This document shows positions 53,749-61,650 of a stretch of 64,000 nucleotides of DNA, in pieces. A program made the translations under genes and the position numbers. The first letter of the stretch is position 1, and every line of letters begins with the position of its first letter. Origin of the DNA: Actinomycetospora sp. TBRC 11914. Its GTDB lineage: Bacteria; Actinomycetota; Actinomycetes; Mycobacteriales; Pseudonocardiaceae. The notes under the pieces were generated by a model. It was not told where the DNA came from and ran no database searches. It saw only the letters and a list, made by a program, of their open reading frames with translations. The stretch covers positions 558,001 to 622,000 of the forward strand of contig NZ_JABBND010000001.1 in NCBI RefSeq assembly GCF_012933465.1, given 5' to 3'.

Positions 53749-54714
53749 GTGGAATTCGACGACCTCGACAGTGCCCTCCTGCACGCGCTCCAGGTCGACG
53801 GGCGGGCGCCGTTCCGGCGGATCGCCGAGGTCCTCGGGGTGTCCGACCAGACGGTCGCCCGCCGCTACGCGCGGCTGCGCTCGGCGCAGGCGCTGCGGGT
53901 GATCGGCGTCAGCGACCCCGCGGTCGTCGGGGACGACCAGTGGATGGTCCGCGCCCGGTGCGCCCCGGACGCCGCGCCCGAGATCGCGGACGCGCTGGCC
54001 CGGCGCCCGGACACGTCGTGGATCAGCCTGAGCTCGGGCGGGACCGAGGTCACCTGCTCGCTGCGGGCCCGCGACACGGCCGCGGCCGGGGAGATGCTGC
54101 TCGCCAAGCTCCCCCGCACCCCGCGGGTGCTCGACGTGAGCGCGCACCAGGTGCTGCACGTCTTCTACGGCGGCGCGCACGAGCCGTACAGCAAGGTCGG
54201 ACCGCTCGACGACGAGCAGGTGGCGCGGCTGAGCGAGCACGTGCCGGCCGCGGGGCCGCCGCCGCGGCTCGACGACGTCGACCGGCGGATCCTCCGGCTG
54301 CTGCGCGCGGACGGGCGGACCCCGGTGGAGGACCTCGCGCGCGAGGGCGGGACCTCGCCGTCGACGGTGCGGCGGCGGCTGCACGACCTGCGCGCCGGCG
54401 GGCTGCTCTACCTCGACGTCGACGTGGCACCCGAGTCCCACGCGCTGCCGATGCGCACGATGCTCTACCTGTCCGTGCTGCCGGCCGACCTCGACGCGGC
54501 CGGGCGGGCCCTCGCGCACCACACCGAGGTCCCGTTCGCGGCGGCGACGACGGGGCGGACGAACGTGTACGCGTCGGTGGCGAGCCCCGACGCGCCGTCG
54601 CTCTACCGGTACCTGACGACGAAGGTGGCGGCGCTGCCCGGCGTGCAGGGCGTCGAGACGGCCCCGGTCATCCGCACGGTCAAGGCCGCGGGGACGGTCT
54701 ACCCGTCGCGGTGA
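53749..54714 (+). CDS. Double-length Lrp/AsnC-family transcriptional regulator
   Basis: A 321-residue protein made of two Lrp/AsnC modules. The first HTH is DLDSALLHALQVDGRAPFRR to VSDQTVARRYARL, the second starts near residue 173 (LDDVDRRILRLLRADGRTPV, SPSTVRRRLHDL); each is followed by a RAM-like ligand domain. Fused double modules resemble a pseudo-dimer. GTG 53749 has AGGAGG about 10 nt upstream; an earlier in-frame GTG is possible. It likely represses the divergent exporter (inferred). The 130-bp spacer has partial dyads but no operator I can assign. Confidence 0.88.
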   Translation: MEFDDLDSALLHALQVDGRAPFRRIAEVLGVSDQTVARRYARLRSAQALRVIGVSDPAVVGDDQWMVRARCAPDAAPEIADALARRPDTSWISLSSGGTEVTCSLRARDTAAAGEMLLAKLPRTPRVLDVSAHQVLHVFYGGAHEPYSKVGPLDDEQVARLSEHVPAAGPPPRLDDVDRRILRLLRADGRTPVEDLAREGGTSPSTVRRRLHDLRAGGLLYLDVDVAPESHALPMRTMLYLSVLPADLDAAGRALAHHTEVPFAAATTGRTNVYASVASPDAPSLYRYLTTKVAALPGVQGVETAPVIRTVKAAGTVYPSR

Positions 54715-54724
54715 GGTCCGGTGT

Positions 54725-54797
54725 CGGTGTGGCTTTCCGGACGGTGAGTGTCAGCGGTGTCGCATCGCAGACGTTCACCGTCCGAAAAGCCACACCG
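54725..54797. terminator. Very long hairpin between the Lrp-type gene and nudC
   Basis: A 28-position stem with one mismatch and two G-T pairs: CGGTGTGGCTTTCCGGACGG on the left, its complement on the right, loop of 17 nt. It fills the 97-bp convergent gap and should terminate in both directions. Its length also suggests a dispersed palindromic element. Confidence 0.75.
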
Positions 54798-54811
54798 TCG
54801 CGGCCCGCCGA

Positions 54812-55888
54812 TCAGCCCGCCGCCGCCCACGCCTCGAGCATCGCCCGCGCGATCGACACCCCGCCGGGCAGGATGAGGTCGCGGTCCTCCCCCGCCTCGA
54901 AGGCGGTCCCCCCGACCCCGCGCGCCCCCGAGAGCCGCGTCAGCGGGCTCTCGCCCTCGCGGGTCATCCAGTCGCCGGCGGCCAGCGCCTCGCGCAGCTC
55001 GTCCCGCGTCACCCAGCGGGCGTTCTCGATCTCGCCCTGCTGGAGCTTCATCGGCGCGTCCGGGTCGGCCACCGCCGAGAACCCGATCATCAGCGAGCGC
55101 GGGAAGGGCCAGGGCTGCGACCCGAGGTAGGTGATCGTCGAGACGGCGACCCCGACCTCCTCGGCGCACTCCCGCGCCACGCACGCCTCCAGCGACTCGC
55201 CGGCCTCCACGAACCCGGCCAGCACCGAGTACCGGCCCTCGGGCCAGATCGGCTGGCGGGCCAGCAGCACCCGGTCGGCGCCGTCGTGGACGAGGCAGAT
55301 CATCGACGGGTCGGTGCGGGGGTACTCCTCGTGGTCGTGGGCCTCGCAGAGCTGCGCCCACCCGGCTTTGATCGCGCGCATCGGGGAGCCGTCGTGGCCG
55401 CAGAACCGGGAGCGCTCGTGCCAGGACAGCAGCGCCACGGCCGTCGTCAGGAGCCCGGCCGAGCGGGAGTCGAGGTCGCCGCCGGAGATCCGCAGGTCGC
55501 GCCAGAGCTCCAGCGCCGAGAAGCCGGACCCGGCATCGTTGGACTCGTCCGGATCCGGCACCCGCACACCCCAGTAGGTGGTGCCGTCCTCCTCGCCGAG
55601 CAGCACCGCGCCCTCGGGGACGGTGTCCCCGAAGTCGCGGGCCGGGGCGGTGACCAGGCGCAGCGACCCGTCGTCGGTCTCCTCCACCGGGGTGCGCCCG
55701 CGCGGGTCCACCCGGACCACCCGCGACAGGGGCCACGTCGACGCGACGTGCTCGGGGTCGTCGCGCACCTGCTCGCGCCGGTCCACCGTCGACCGGGACA
55801 GGCGGGGCAGGGTGTCCAGGTGGAACGCGCCCCTCAGGTCCGGACCCGAGGTCGCCGAAGTGCCCGAGGTCGCCGAAGTGGTCGTCAC
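54812..55888 (-). CDS. nudC: NAD(+) diphosphatase / RNA-deNADding enzyme NudC
   Basis: A 358-residue Nudix hydrolase that cleaves NADH and NAD-capped RNA ends. The Nudix box is GFVEAGESLEACVARECAEE, and SQPWPFPRSLM is the NudC-specific motif. A zinc-ribbon segment precedes it (SRFCGHDG and AQLCEAH), though only two cysteines are visible and the other ligands may be His residues. The GTG start at 55888 overlaps the upstream M16 stop (GTGA). Counterpart of Rv3199c. Confidence 0.93.
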   Translation of the reverse strand: MTTTSATSGTSATSGPDLRGAFHLDTLPRLSRSTVDRREQVRDDPEHVASTWPLSRVVRVDPRGRTPVEETDDGSLRLVTAPARDFGDTVPEGAVLLGEEDGTTYWGVRVPDPDESNDAGSGFSALELWRDLRISGGDLDSRSAGLLTTAVALLSWHERSRFCGHDGSPMRAIKAGWAQLCEAHDHEEYPRTDPSMICLVHDGADRVLLARQPIWPEGRYSVLAGFVEAGESLEACVARECAEEVGVAVSTITYLGSQPWPFPRSLMIGFSAVADPDAPMKLQQGEIENARWVTRDELREALAAGDWMTREGESPLTRLSGARGVGGTAFEAGEDRDLILPGGVSIARAMLEAWAAAG

Positions 55889-57336
55889 GCCTTCGATGAT
55901 CCCCCGGGAACGCGGATCCCACCGAGCGCGGTGAGCGACGCCGCCGTCGTGGCCGCGTCGGCGACGACGACGCCGGTGAACCGGGCGGGCGCCAGGAACT
56001 CGGCGGCCGCGGCGGCCGCCTCCTCCGCGGTGACCGCCTCGAGACGCTGCGGGTGCTCGCGCACCCACGCCGAGGACAGCCCCACCCCGGCGAGCCCGGC
56101 CAGCGTCGAGGCCAGCCCGGCCTGGGTGGTCATCGAGATCAGCAGCGAGCCGATCGCGTACCGGCGGGCGGACTCCAGCTCGGTCGCCGAGGGCGGCACG
56201 ACGGCGGCCCGCCCCAGCTCGTAGCGCATCTCCAGCAGGGCCGCGGCGGTGACCTCGGAGGCGCAGTCGGTCTCGACGAGCAGCGCGGCGCCGTACGGGT
56301 CGAACTCCAGCGAGGACGACGCGTGGTAGGTGTAGCCCTTGTCCTCGCGGAGGTTCTCGACCAGCCGCGAGGAGAAGTAGCCGCCGAACGCCAGGTTGGC
56401 CAGCTGCAGTGCGGGATAGCGCCGGTCCGTGCGCGGGATCGCGGCCGCGGAGAGCCGCAGCTGCGACTGCACGGCGCCCGGCCGGTCGACCAGCAGCAGC
56501 TCCGAGCCGTGCAGCTCGGGCAGCGGCGGCAGCACGGCCGCCTCGCCGGGGGAGTCCCACGCCGCGAGCGCCGCCTGCACCGCGGCGACGGCGGCCTCGG
56601 GGTCGAGGTCGCCGACGAGCACGAGCACCGACCCCGAGGGCACCACCATGCGGCGGTGCAGGGCGAGGAGCTCCTCGGTGCCGACGCCGAGGACCTCGTC
56701 GACCTCGGGCATCTCCCGGGTGACGGGGTGGTCGCCGTAGCGGTGACGCTGCAGGGCCCGGCGGGCGATCACCGACGGCTGCGCGGCCGCGACCTGGATG
56801 CGCTCGGCGAGCCGCTCCCGCTCGCGCTCGACCTCGTCCGCGGGGTACGTGGCGGAGGTCAGGACGTCGGCGACGACGTCGAGCAGCGTCGGGAGCCCCT
56901 CGGCGAGGGCGTGCCCGGCGGCGGCGAGCCGCTCGGGGTCGACCGAGAAGCCGAGCTCGCCGCCGACGCCGGCGAGGTCGTCGTCGAGGGAGACCCGGCT
57001 GCGCCGCGACGTCCCGGACAGCGCCGTGGAGGCGAGGACCTCGGCGACGGCGGTGTGCCGCGGGTCGGAGTCGGAGAACGGGATCCGCAGCCGGACCTCG
57101 ACCATCGGCACGGCCGGGCGGCGGACCGCGATCACCCGCAGCCCGGAGGACAGGACGGTGTCGACCTCCTCGGGCGCCGGGACCTCCGGCTGGGGGCGCA
57201 GCGGGGGCAGCTCGCGGGGACCGGTGGGGGTCCGCCCGATCTCGGCGGCGGAGCGGCGGGTGGCGGTGGTGGGGGGAGACGCCCCATCCGAGGGAGCGCT
57301 CCGGTCGGGGAGCTGGACCGTGGATTCGGCGCTCAT
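55885..57336 (-). CDS. M16-family peptidase subunit, non-catalytic (R/Y type)
   Basis: A 483-residue M16 protein. The HxxEH zinc motif is missing at the equivalent place (HTAVAEVLAST), while the substrate-binding R/Y motif is present in FGGYFSSRLVENLREDKGYTY. The first ~60 residues are disordered and Pro/Thr-rich. It should pair with the adjacent 447-residue catalytic subunit, as in heterodimeric M16B proteases and mitochondrial processing peptidase. ATG 57336 overlaps the partner's stop (ATGA), so both are made together. Start and stop overlaps bind the three genes M16-M16-nudC into one unit. Confidence 0.92.
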   Translation of the reverse strand: MSAESTVQLPDRSAPSDGASPPTTATRRSAAEIGRTPTGPRELPPLRPQPEVPAPEEVDTVLSSGLRVIAVRRPAVPMVEVRLRIPFSDSDPRHTAVAEVLASTALSGTSRRSRVSLDDDLAGVGGELGFSVDPERLAAAGHALAEGLPTLLDVVADVLTSATYPADEVERERERLAERIQVAAAQPSVIARRALQRHRYGDHPVTREMPEVDEVLGVGTEELLALHRRMVVPSGSVLVLVGDLDPEAAVAAVQAALAAWDSPGEAAVLPPLPELHGSELLLVDRPGAVQSQLRLSAAAIPRTDRRYPALQLANLAFGGYFSSRLVENLREDKGYTYHASSSLEFDPYGAALLVETDCASEVTAAALLEMRYELGRAAVVPPSATELESARRYAIGSLLISMTTQAGLASTLAGLAGVGLSSAWVREHPQRLEAVTAEEAAAAAAEFLAPARFTGVVVADAATTAASLTALGGIRVPGGSSKA

Positions 57337-58676
57337 GCGTTCGCTCCCGGGGTGAGGACGAGCAGGGCGCGGGCGTCGGGGCGCAGCGCGGCCGCCGCCG
57401 CGGCGACGGTCTCGGGGGTGACGGCGGCGATGGCGGCCGGGAGCTCGTCGGACAGCTCGGCGCGCCCGTGGACCAGCTCGGCCGACCCGAGGGCGAGCAT
57501 CCGGTTCATCAGCCGGTCGTGCTCGCGGTAGAGCGCCGCGGACCAGCGCGCGGTCACCCGCCGGAGCTCCTCCGGGTCCGGGCCGCCGGCGGCGAGGCCG
57601 GCGAGCTCGGCGTCCACGGCGTCGACGATGCGGCGGGGCTCGACCCCGTCGGGGTGGACCGCGGTGATCGTGAACGTGTCGGGGTCGCGGGCGTCGAGCG
57701 GGGCGCCCATGAGCCCGGGCGAGGCGGAGAGGTCGGTGACCAGCCCGTCGCCGTAGACCAGCCGCTGGGTCAGCCGGGCGGCCTCGCCGTCGGTGAGCAG
57801 GCTCGCGAGCACCGCGTGGGCGAGGTAGCCCGGCAGGTCGGTCCCCGGGTCGGGCATCCGGTAGCCCAGCGCGAGCGCCGGCAGCGGGGCGTGCGCGTCG
57901 ACGACCGACTCGGTGCGCTCGCCGTCGGGACCCGGCTCGCCGAACGACGGCCGAACGGGCACCGGCCGCGCCGGGATGTCGCCGAAGTGTCGCTCCACCA
58001 GCGCCGCCGCGTCCTCGACGTCGAAGTCGCCGACCACGGTGAGCACCGCGTTGCCCGGCGCGTAGTAGGCGTCGAAGAACGCCGCGGCGTCGTCGAGGGA
58101 GGACCGCTCGAGGTCGGTGAAGTCGCCGTAGCCGTTGTGGGCGTTCGCGAAGGTCGAGTAGAGCACCGGCGGGAGCAGGATCCAGGGGAACCCGCCGTAG
58201 GGCCGGTTGAGGACGTTGAGCCGGATCTCCTCCTTGACCACGTCGATCTGGTTGGCGAGGTTCTCCGGCGTCAGCTTCGGGGCCCGCAGCCGGTCGGCCT
58301 CGAGGAAGAGCCCCCGCTCCAGCGCCGCGGCCGGGAGGATCTCGAAGTAGTCGGTGTAGTCCTGGTGGGTCGAGCCGTTGAACACCCCGCCCGAGCCCTG
58401 CACGTGCCGGAAGTGCGCGAGCTTCTCCAGGCTCTCCGAGCCCTGGAACATCAGGTGCTCGAAGAGGTGGGCGAACCCGGTGCGTCCCTCGGGCTCGCTG
58501 CGGAACCCGACGTCGACGTGGACCGCGACCCCGACGACGGGGTTGGCGGTGTCCGGCGCGAGCAGCACCCGCAGGCCGTTGTCGAGCGTGAGGCGGTGGC
58601 GCTCCGCCCCTCGCGCGGGGGAGCTGGGTGGTGCCGGGGCGGCACCGGGGATCGGGGGGCGGGCGGCCGTACTCAC
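57333..58676 (-). CDS. M16-family zinc peptidase, catalytic subunit
   Basis: A 447-residue M16 metallopeptidase with the inverted zinc motif HLFEH at residues 70-74 (GFAHLFEHLMFQGSE) and the downstream glutamate in IDVVKEEIRLNV. It clears peptides in a clamshell chamber with its partner. The start is GTG at 58676. It heads the coupled run catalytic M16, R/Y M16, nudC, and lies 9 nt after the stop of the preceding membrane protein gene. Confidence 0.93.
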   Translation of the reverse strand: MSTAARPPIPGAAPAPPSSPARGAERHRLTLDNGLRVLLAPDTANPVVGVAVHVDVGFRSEPEGRTGFAHLFEHLMFQGSESLEKLAHFRHVQGSGGVFNGSTHQDYTDYFEILPAAALERGLFLEADRLRAPKLTPENLANQIDVVKEEIRLNVLNRPYGGFPWILLPPVLYSTFANAHNGYGDFTDLERSSLDDAAAFFDAYYAPGNAVLTVVGDFDVEDAAALVERHFGDIPARPVPVRPSFGEPGPDGERTESVVDAHAPLPALALGYRMPDPGTDLPGYLAHAVLASLLTDGEAARLTQRLVYGDGLVTDLSASPGLMGAPLDARDPDTFTITAVHPDGVEPRRIVDAVDAELAGLAAGGPDPEELRRVTARWSAALYREHDRLMNRMLALGSAELVHGRAELSDELPAAIAAVTPETVAAAAAALRPDARALLVLTPGANA

Positions 58677-58685
58677 GCCCCGACC

Positions 58686-59414
58686 CTAACGGCGACGGCG
58701 AGCAGTGGCTGGGCGCCGGGCGGAGGCGCCCGCGGCCGATCGCGTGGTCCGCACCCGCGTGGGGCGCACGGCGTGGGGACCGTGGGTGCGCCGCGGCCCC
58801 GCCGGCCGGCGGCGCTGGGTCGGGACGCGGCCGGTGCCGGCCCGGGGGGCCGGCCGCCGCGTGTTCCCGCGGGCGACGACGAGCAGGGAGCCGGCGCCCA
58901 GCGCCGCGGCCACGGCGAGCGCGAGCTCGAGACGCGCGACCAGGGGCGAGACGCCCTGCCCGGCGACGTCGGTGGTCGCCGTCGGGGTCCGGGCGCCGCT
59001 GCCGGCGACCGTGACGGGCCCGGAGAAGTGCCCGTCGGCGGGGACCACGACCGGCACCGGGGTGCCCGGGGGACGACCGCAGCCGTCGAGCACGGCCGGG
59101 TGGGCGGTGCCGCCGAGGTTCATGACCACCTGGTCGTGCGGCTCGGCCGACACGCACGAGGCGGTGGCGGTGACGACCGCGGTCACCGTGACCATCGGGA
59201 CCGGGGCCGGGGCCGGGGCGGCGGGCGCCATCCCGATGGTGCGGGCGAGCACGGGCACCTGGGGGACCACCACGACGACGACGGCCATGGCGCCCAGCGC
59301 GAGCGCGACGAGCACCCCGAGCGTGCGCCCCGCGGGGCGGCGCGCCGGTCTCGCGGCGCGGTCGGCGAGCACCGGGACGCGACCGTGCGAGGCGAGGGCA
59401 CCGGGGAGTGACAC
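58686..59414 (-). CDS. Two-span membrane protein of unknown function
   Basis: A 242-residue protein with a transmembrane helix at ~30-50 (LGVLVALALGAMAVVVVVV), an extracytoplasmic Ala/Pro/Val-rich region of ~110 residues containing two cysteines (TASCVSAE and LDGCGRPPG, possibly a disulphide), a second helix near 165-185, and a very basic Arg-rich C-terminal tail. No family recognised. The start is GTG at 59414. The 220-bp gap upstream holds no gene I can support; a hairpin at its far end is listed separately. Confidence 0.6.
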   Translation of the reverse strand: MSLPGALASHGRVPVLADRAARPARRPAGRTLGVLVALALGAMAVVVVVVPQVPVLARTIGMAPAAPAPAPVPMVTVTAVVTATASCVSAEPHDQVVMNLGGTAHPAVLDGCGRPPGTPVPVVVPADGHFSGPVTVAGSGARTPTATTDVAGQGVSPLVARLELALAVAAALGAGSLLVVARGNTRRPAPRAGTGRVPTQRRRPAGPRRTHGPHAVRPTRVRTTRSAAGASARRPATARRRR

Positions 59415-59608
59415 GGACGTGATTCTGCCGACGCCGCGCCGGACCCGATCGAGGGATCCCCGCCTCGCTACCCACGATGACCGACTGCTACACCTACGGG
59501 TTTCCGCGGCGCCGACCGGCGACCCGCACGGCCCTGCTGCCGCCGAACGGGACGCCGGGTCCGCGACGGCGAGTGCGCGGGGTCGACGCCGACTTCCTGA
59601 CGCCCGAT

Positions 59609-59631
59609 GTCCGGAACGAGTCGTTCCGGAC
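59609..59631 (-). terminator. Hairpin after the M20 peptidase gene
   Basis: GTCCGGAAC and GTTCCGGAC form a perfect 9-bp stem around GAGTC, 3 nt beyond the stop of the M20 gene on the minus strand. Confidence 0.65.
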
Positions 59632-59634
59632 GGC

Positions 59635-61050
59635 TCAGCGGGCCCGCTCCCCCTGCAGCCGCCACAGGTGCGCGACCGCCTCGGCGCCCGCCAGCAGCAG
59701 CGGCAGGACCGCGCGCTCGTCCGGGGCGTGGATGCGGTCGCCCGGCAGCATCACGCCGAGGAAGGCCAGCGGCGCGCGGAGCTCGGTGGACAGCAGCGCC
59801 TCCGGCCCGCTGCCGCCCTCGCGGGCCGGGAGGACCTCCGCGCCGAGCGCGATGCCCATGGCCTCCCGGATGGAGGCGACGAGGTCGGAGTCGAGGTCGC
59901 AGATCAACGGCGGGACCCCGGGGCCGCCGGTGGACACCTCGGCGTCGATGCCCGCCGGGATGCGCTCGGACACGAACCGTTCGACGAGGGCCTTGATGCG
60001 GGCCGGGTCCTGGTCGGCGACCAGCCGGAAGGTCATCTTCAGCGACGCGCGGTGCGGCACGATCGTCTTGTGGCCGGGCCCGGCGTAGCCGCCGTGCAGG
60101 CCGTTGACCTCGGCCGTCGGGCGCGCCCAGAGCCGCTCGTAGGTGCTCCAGCCCGCCTCGCCCGCCGTCGCGGTGGCGCCGGCGGCCGAGCCCGCGAGCC
60201 AGGCGGGCTCGTCGAAGGGCAGCGCTGCCCAGGCCTCGCGCTCGCGGGCGGTCGGCTCGCGGACGTCGTCGTAGAAGCCCGGCACGGCGACCCGGCCCGC
60301 GTCGTCGTGGAACGCCGCGACCAGGGTGGCGAGCTCGGTCACCGGGTTGGGCACGGCGCCGCCGAACTGGCCGGAGTGCAGGTCGACCGAGGCGCCGTGG
60401 AAGACGACCTCGAGGTCGACCATGCCGCGCATCCCGGTGCAGACGGTCGGCACCTCGCGGTCGACCATGCCGGTGTCGGTGACGACGATCTCGTCGCAGG
60501 CCAGGGCGTCGGCGTGTGCGGCGAGGAGCTCGGCCAGGTGGGCCGACCCCGACTCCTCCTCGCCCTCGACCAGGAGCTTCAGCGACACCGCGGGCGCGGC
60601 GGCGCCGGTCGCCGCGAGGTGGGCCCGCACCCCGAGCAGCACCATCGCGATGTGGCCCTTGTCGTCCGAGGCGCCGCGGCCCCGCAGCTCCTCCCCGACG
60701 ACCCTGGGGTGGAAGGGCTCGAACGACCAGCCGTCGGAGAGGTCGGCGGGCTGGACGTCGTGGTGGCCGTAGACCAGCACCGTGGGGGCGTCGGGGTCGG
60801 CCGCCGGCCAGTGGGCGTACACCGCCGGCAGCGCCTCGGTGTCCGACCACACCTCGACGGTGGGCCAGCCGTCGCGGCGCAGCGTCGCCTCCAGCCAGGC
60901 CGCGGAACGGGCGACGTCGCCGTGGTACCCGGGGTCGGCGCTGATCGAGGGGATCCGCAGCCACTGGGAGAGCTCCTCGACGAAGGCGTCGGCGCGCCGG
61001 GCGACCTCCGCCTGCTCGACGGTCCCGGACAGCGGCACGGTGCTCGTCAC
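59635..61050 (-). CDS. M20-family dipeptidase
   Basis: A 471-residue di-zinc M20 peptidase (carnosinase/DapE-like dipeptidase). Metal ligands and bases are visible in VLVYGHHDVQPAD, RGASDDKGHIAM, VEGEEESGSAHL and VVTDTGMVDREVP, and the lid/dimer domain contains DLHSGQFGGAVPNPV. No signal peptide. The start is uncertain: GTG 61050 is used, GTG 61059 is in frame just upstream and neither has a strong RBS. It lies 23-24 nt after doxX on the same strand. Confidence 0.9.
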   Translation of the reverse strand: MTSTVPLSGTVEQAEVARRADAFVEELSQWLRIPSISADPGYHGDVARSAAWLEATLRRDGWPTVEVWSDTEALPAVYAHWPAADPDAPTVLVYGHHDVQPADLSDGWSFEPFHPRVVGEELRGRGASDDKGHIAMVLLGVRAHLAATGAAAPAVSLKLLVEGEEESGSAHLAELLAAHADALACDEIVVTDTGMVDREVPTVCTGMRGMVDLEVVFHGASVDLHSGQFGGAVPNPVTELATLVAAFHDDAGRVAVPGFYDDVREPTAREREAWAALPFDEPAWLAGSAAGATATAGEAGWSTYERLWARPTAEVNGLHGGYAGPGHKTIVPHRASLKMTFRLVADQDPARIKALVERFVSERIPAGIDAEVSTGGPGVPPLICDLDSDLVASIREAMGIALGAEVLPAREGGSGPEALLSTELRAPLAFLGVMLPGDRIHAPDERAVLPLLLAGAEAVAHLWRLQGERAR

Positions 61051-61073
61051 GACGGCCACGGTAGCCCGGGAGC

Positions 61074-61493
61074 TCAGGCCCGCGTCACGAGCGCGGCGGT
61101 CCCGGTGCGTCGGGTCCGGGCGATCACCACGAGGAGCGCCCCGACGATCACCGGGGTGTACCAGTAGCCCGCGTCGAGGAAGAACAGCTGCGCGGCGGTG
61201 GCCCCGACCATGAGGGCGATGAGACAGGTGGCGGCGAGGCCGGCGAGGCGCGGGACGAGCAGCCCGAGACCGCCCGCCACCTCGCACAGCCCGACGACGA
61301 TCCGCAGCCACTGGCCGGAGCCGAGCTCGTCGAAGATCTGCACGGCGTAGGACTCGCCGACCAGCTTGGGCAGGCCCGACCCGCCCACGAACAGGAGCGC
61401 GAGCAGCACCTGCAGCGTCCACAGGCCCGCGGTGACGGTGCGCGGCCGGCCCGGGGCGGCGGGGGCGGACTCGGGGCGGGTGGCGGTGGTCAT
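61074..61493 (-). CDS. DoxX family membrane protein
   Basis: A 139-residue four-span protein: LWTLQVLLALLFVGGSGLPKLVG, IVVGLCEVAGGLGLLVPRLA, ATCLIALMVGATAAQLFFLD and YTPVIVGALLVVIA. DoxX proteins are quinone-linked or redox-related membrane proteins. ATG 61493 is supported by GAGGAG about 7 nt upstream. The promoter region contains TTGACA with a CTCAA...TTGAG dyad (see separate entry). Confidence 0.9.
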   Translation of the reverse strand: MTTATRPESAPAAPGRPRTVTAGLWTLQVLLALLFVGGSGLPKLVGESYAVQIFDELGSGQWLRIVVGLCEVAGGLGLLVPRLAGLAATCLIALMVGATAAQLFFLDAGYWYTPVIVGALLVVIARTRRTGTAALVTRA

Positions 61494-61553
61494 CGCGGTT
61501 CTCCTCTGCCGGTGACGCTCCGGCGGGGGCTGCGGGAGCGATACGGGTACTCT

Positions 61554-61596
61554 GCTCAATCGAACCGTTGAGTGTCAACAACGCACTGACAGATAT
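61554..61596. promoter_or_regulatory. Divergent overlapping promoters of doxX and the gamma-glutamyltransferase gene
   Basis: Plus strand: -35 TTGAGT (61568-61573), 17-bp spacer, -10 AGATAT (61591-61596). Minus strand: -35 TTGACA (61578-61573), with no good -10. The two -35 boxes share TTGAGTGTCAA, itself a palindrome, and CTCAA/TTGAG (61555-61559, 61568-61572) forms a candidate operator. Confidence 0.45.
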
Positions 61597-61650
61597 TGTT
61601 TTCGTATCTCACCTCCTGCGAGCAGCGGTGTCGTGCGCGACGATGCGGTG

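Noticed and set aside
59477-60088. Plus-strand ORF starting in the gap before the M20 gene
   Set aside because: Mostly antisense to the M20 peptidase; no RBS and no similarity recognised.
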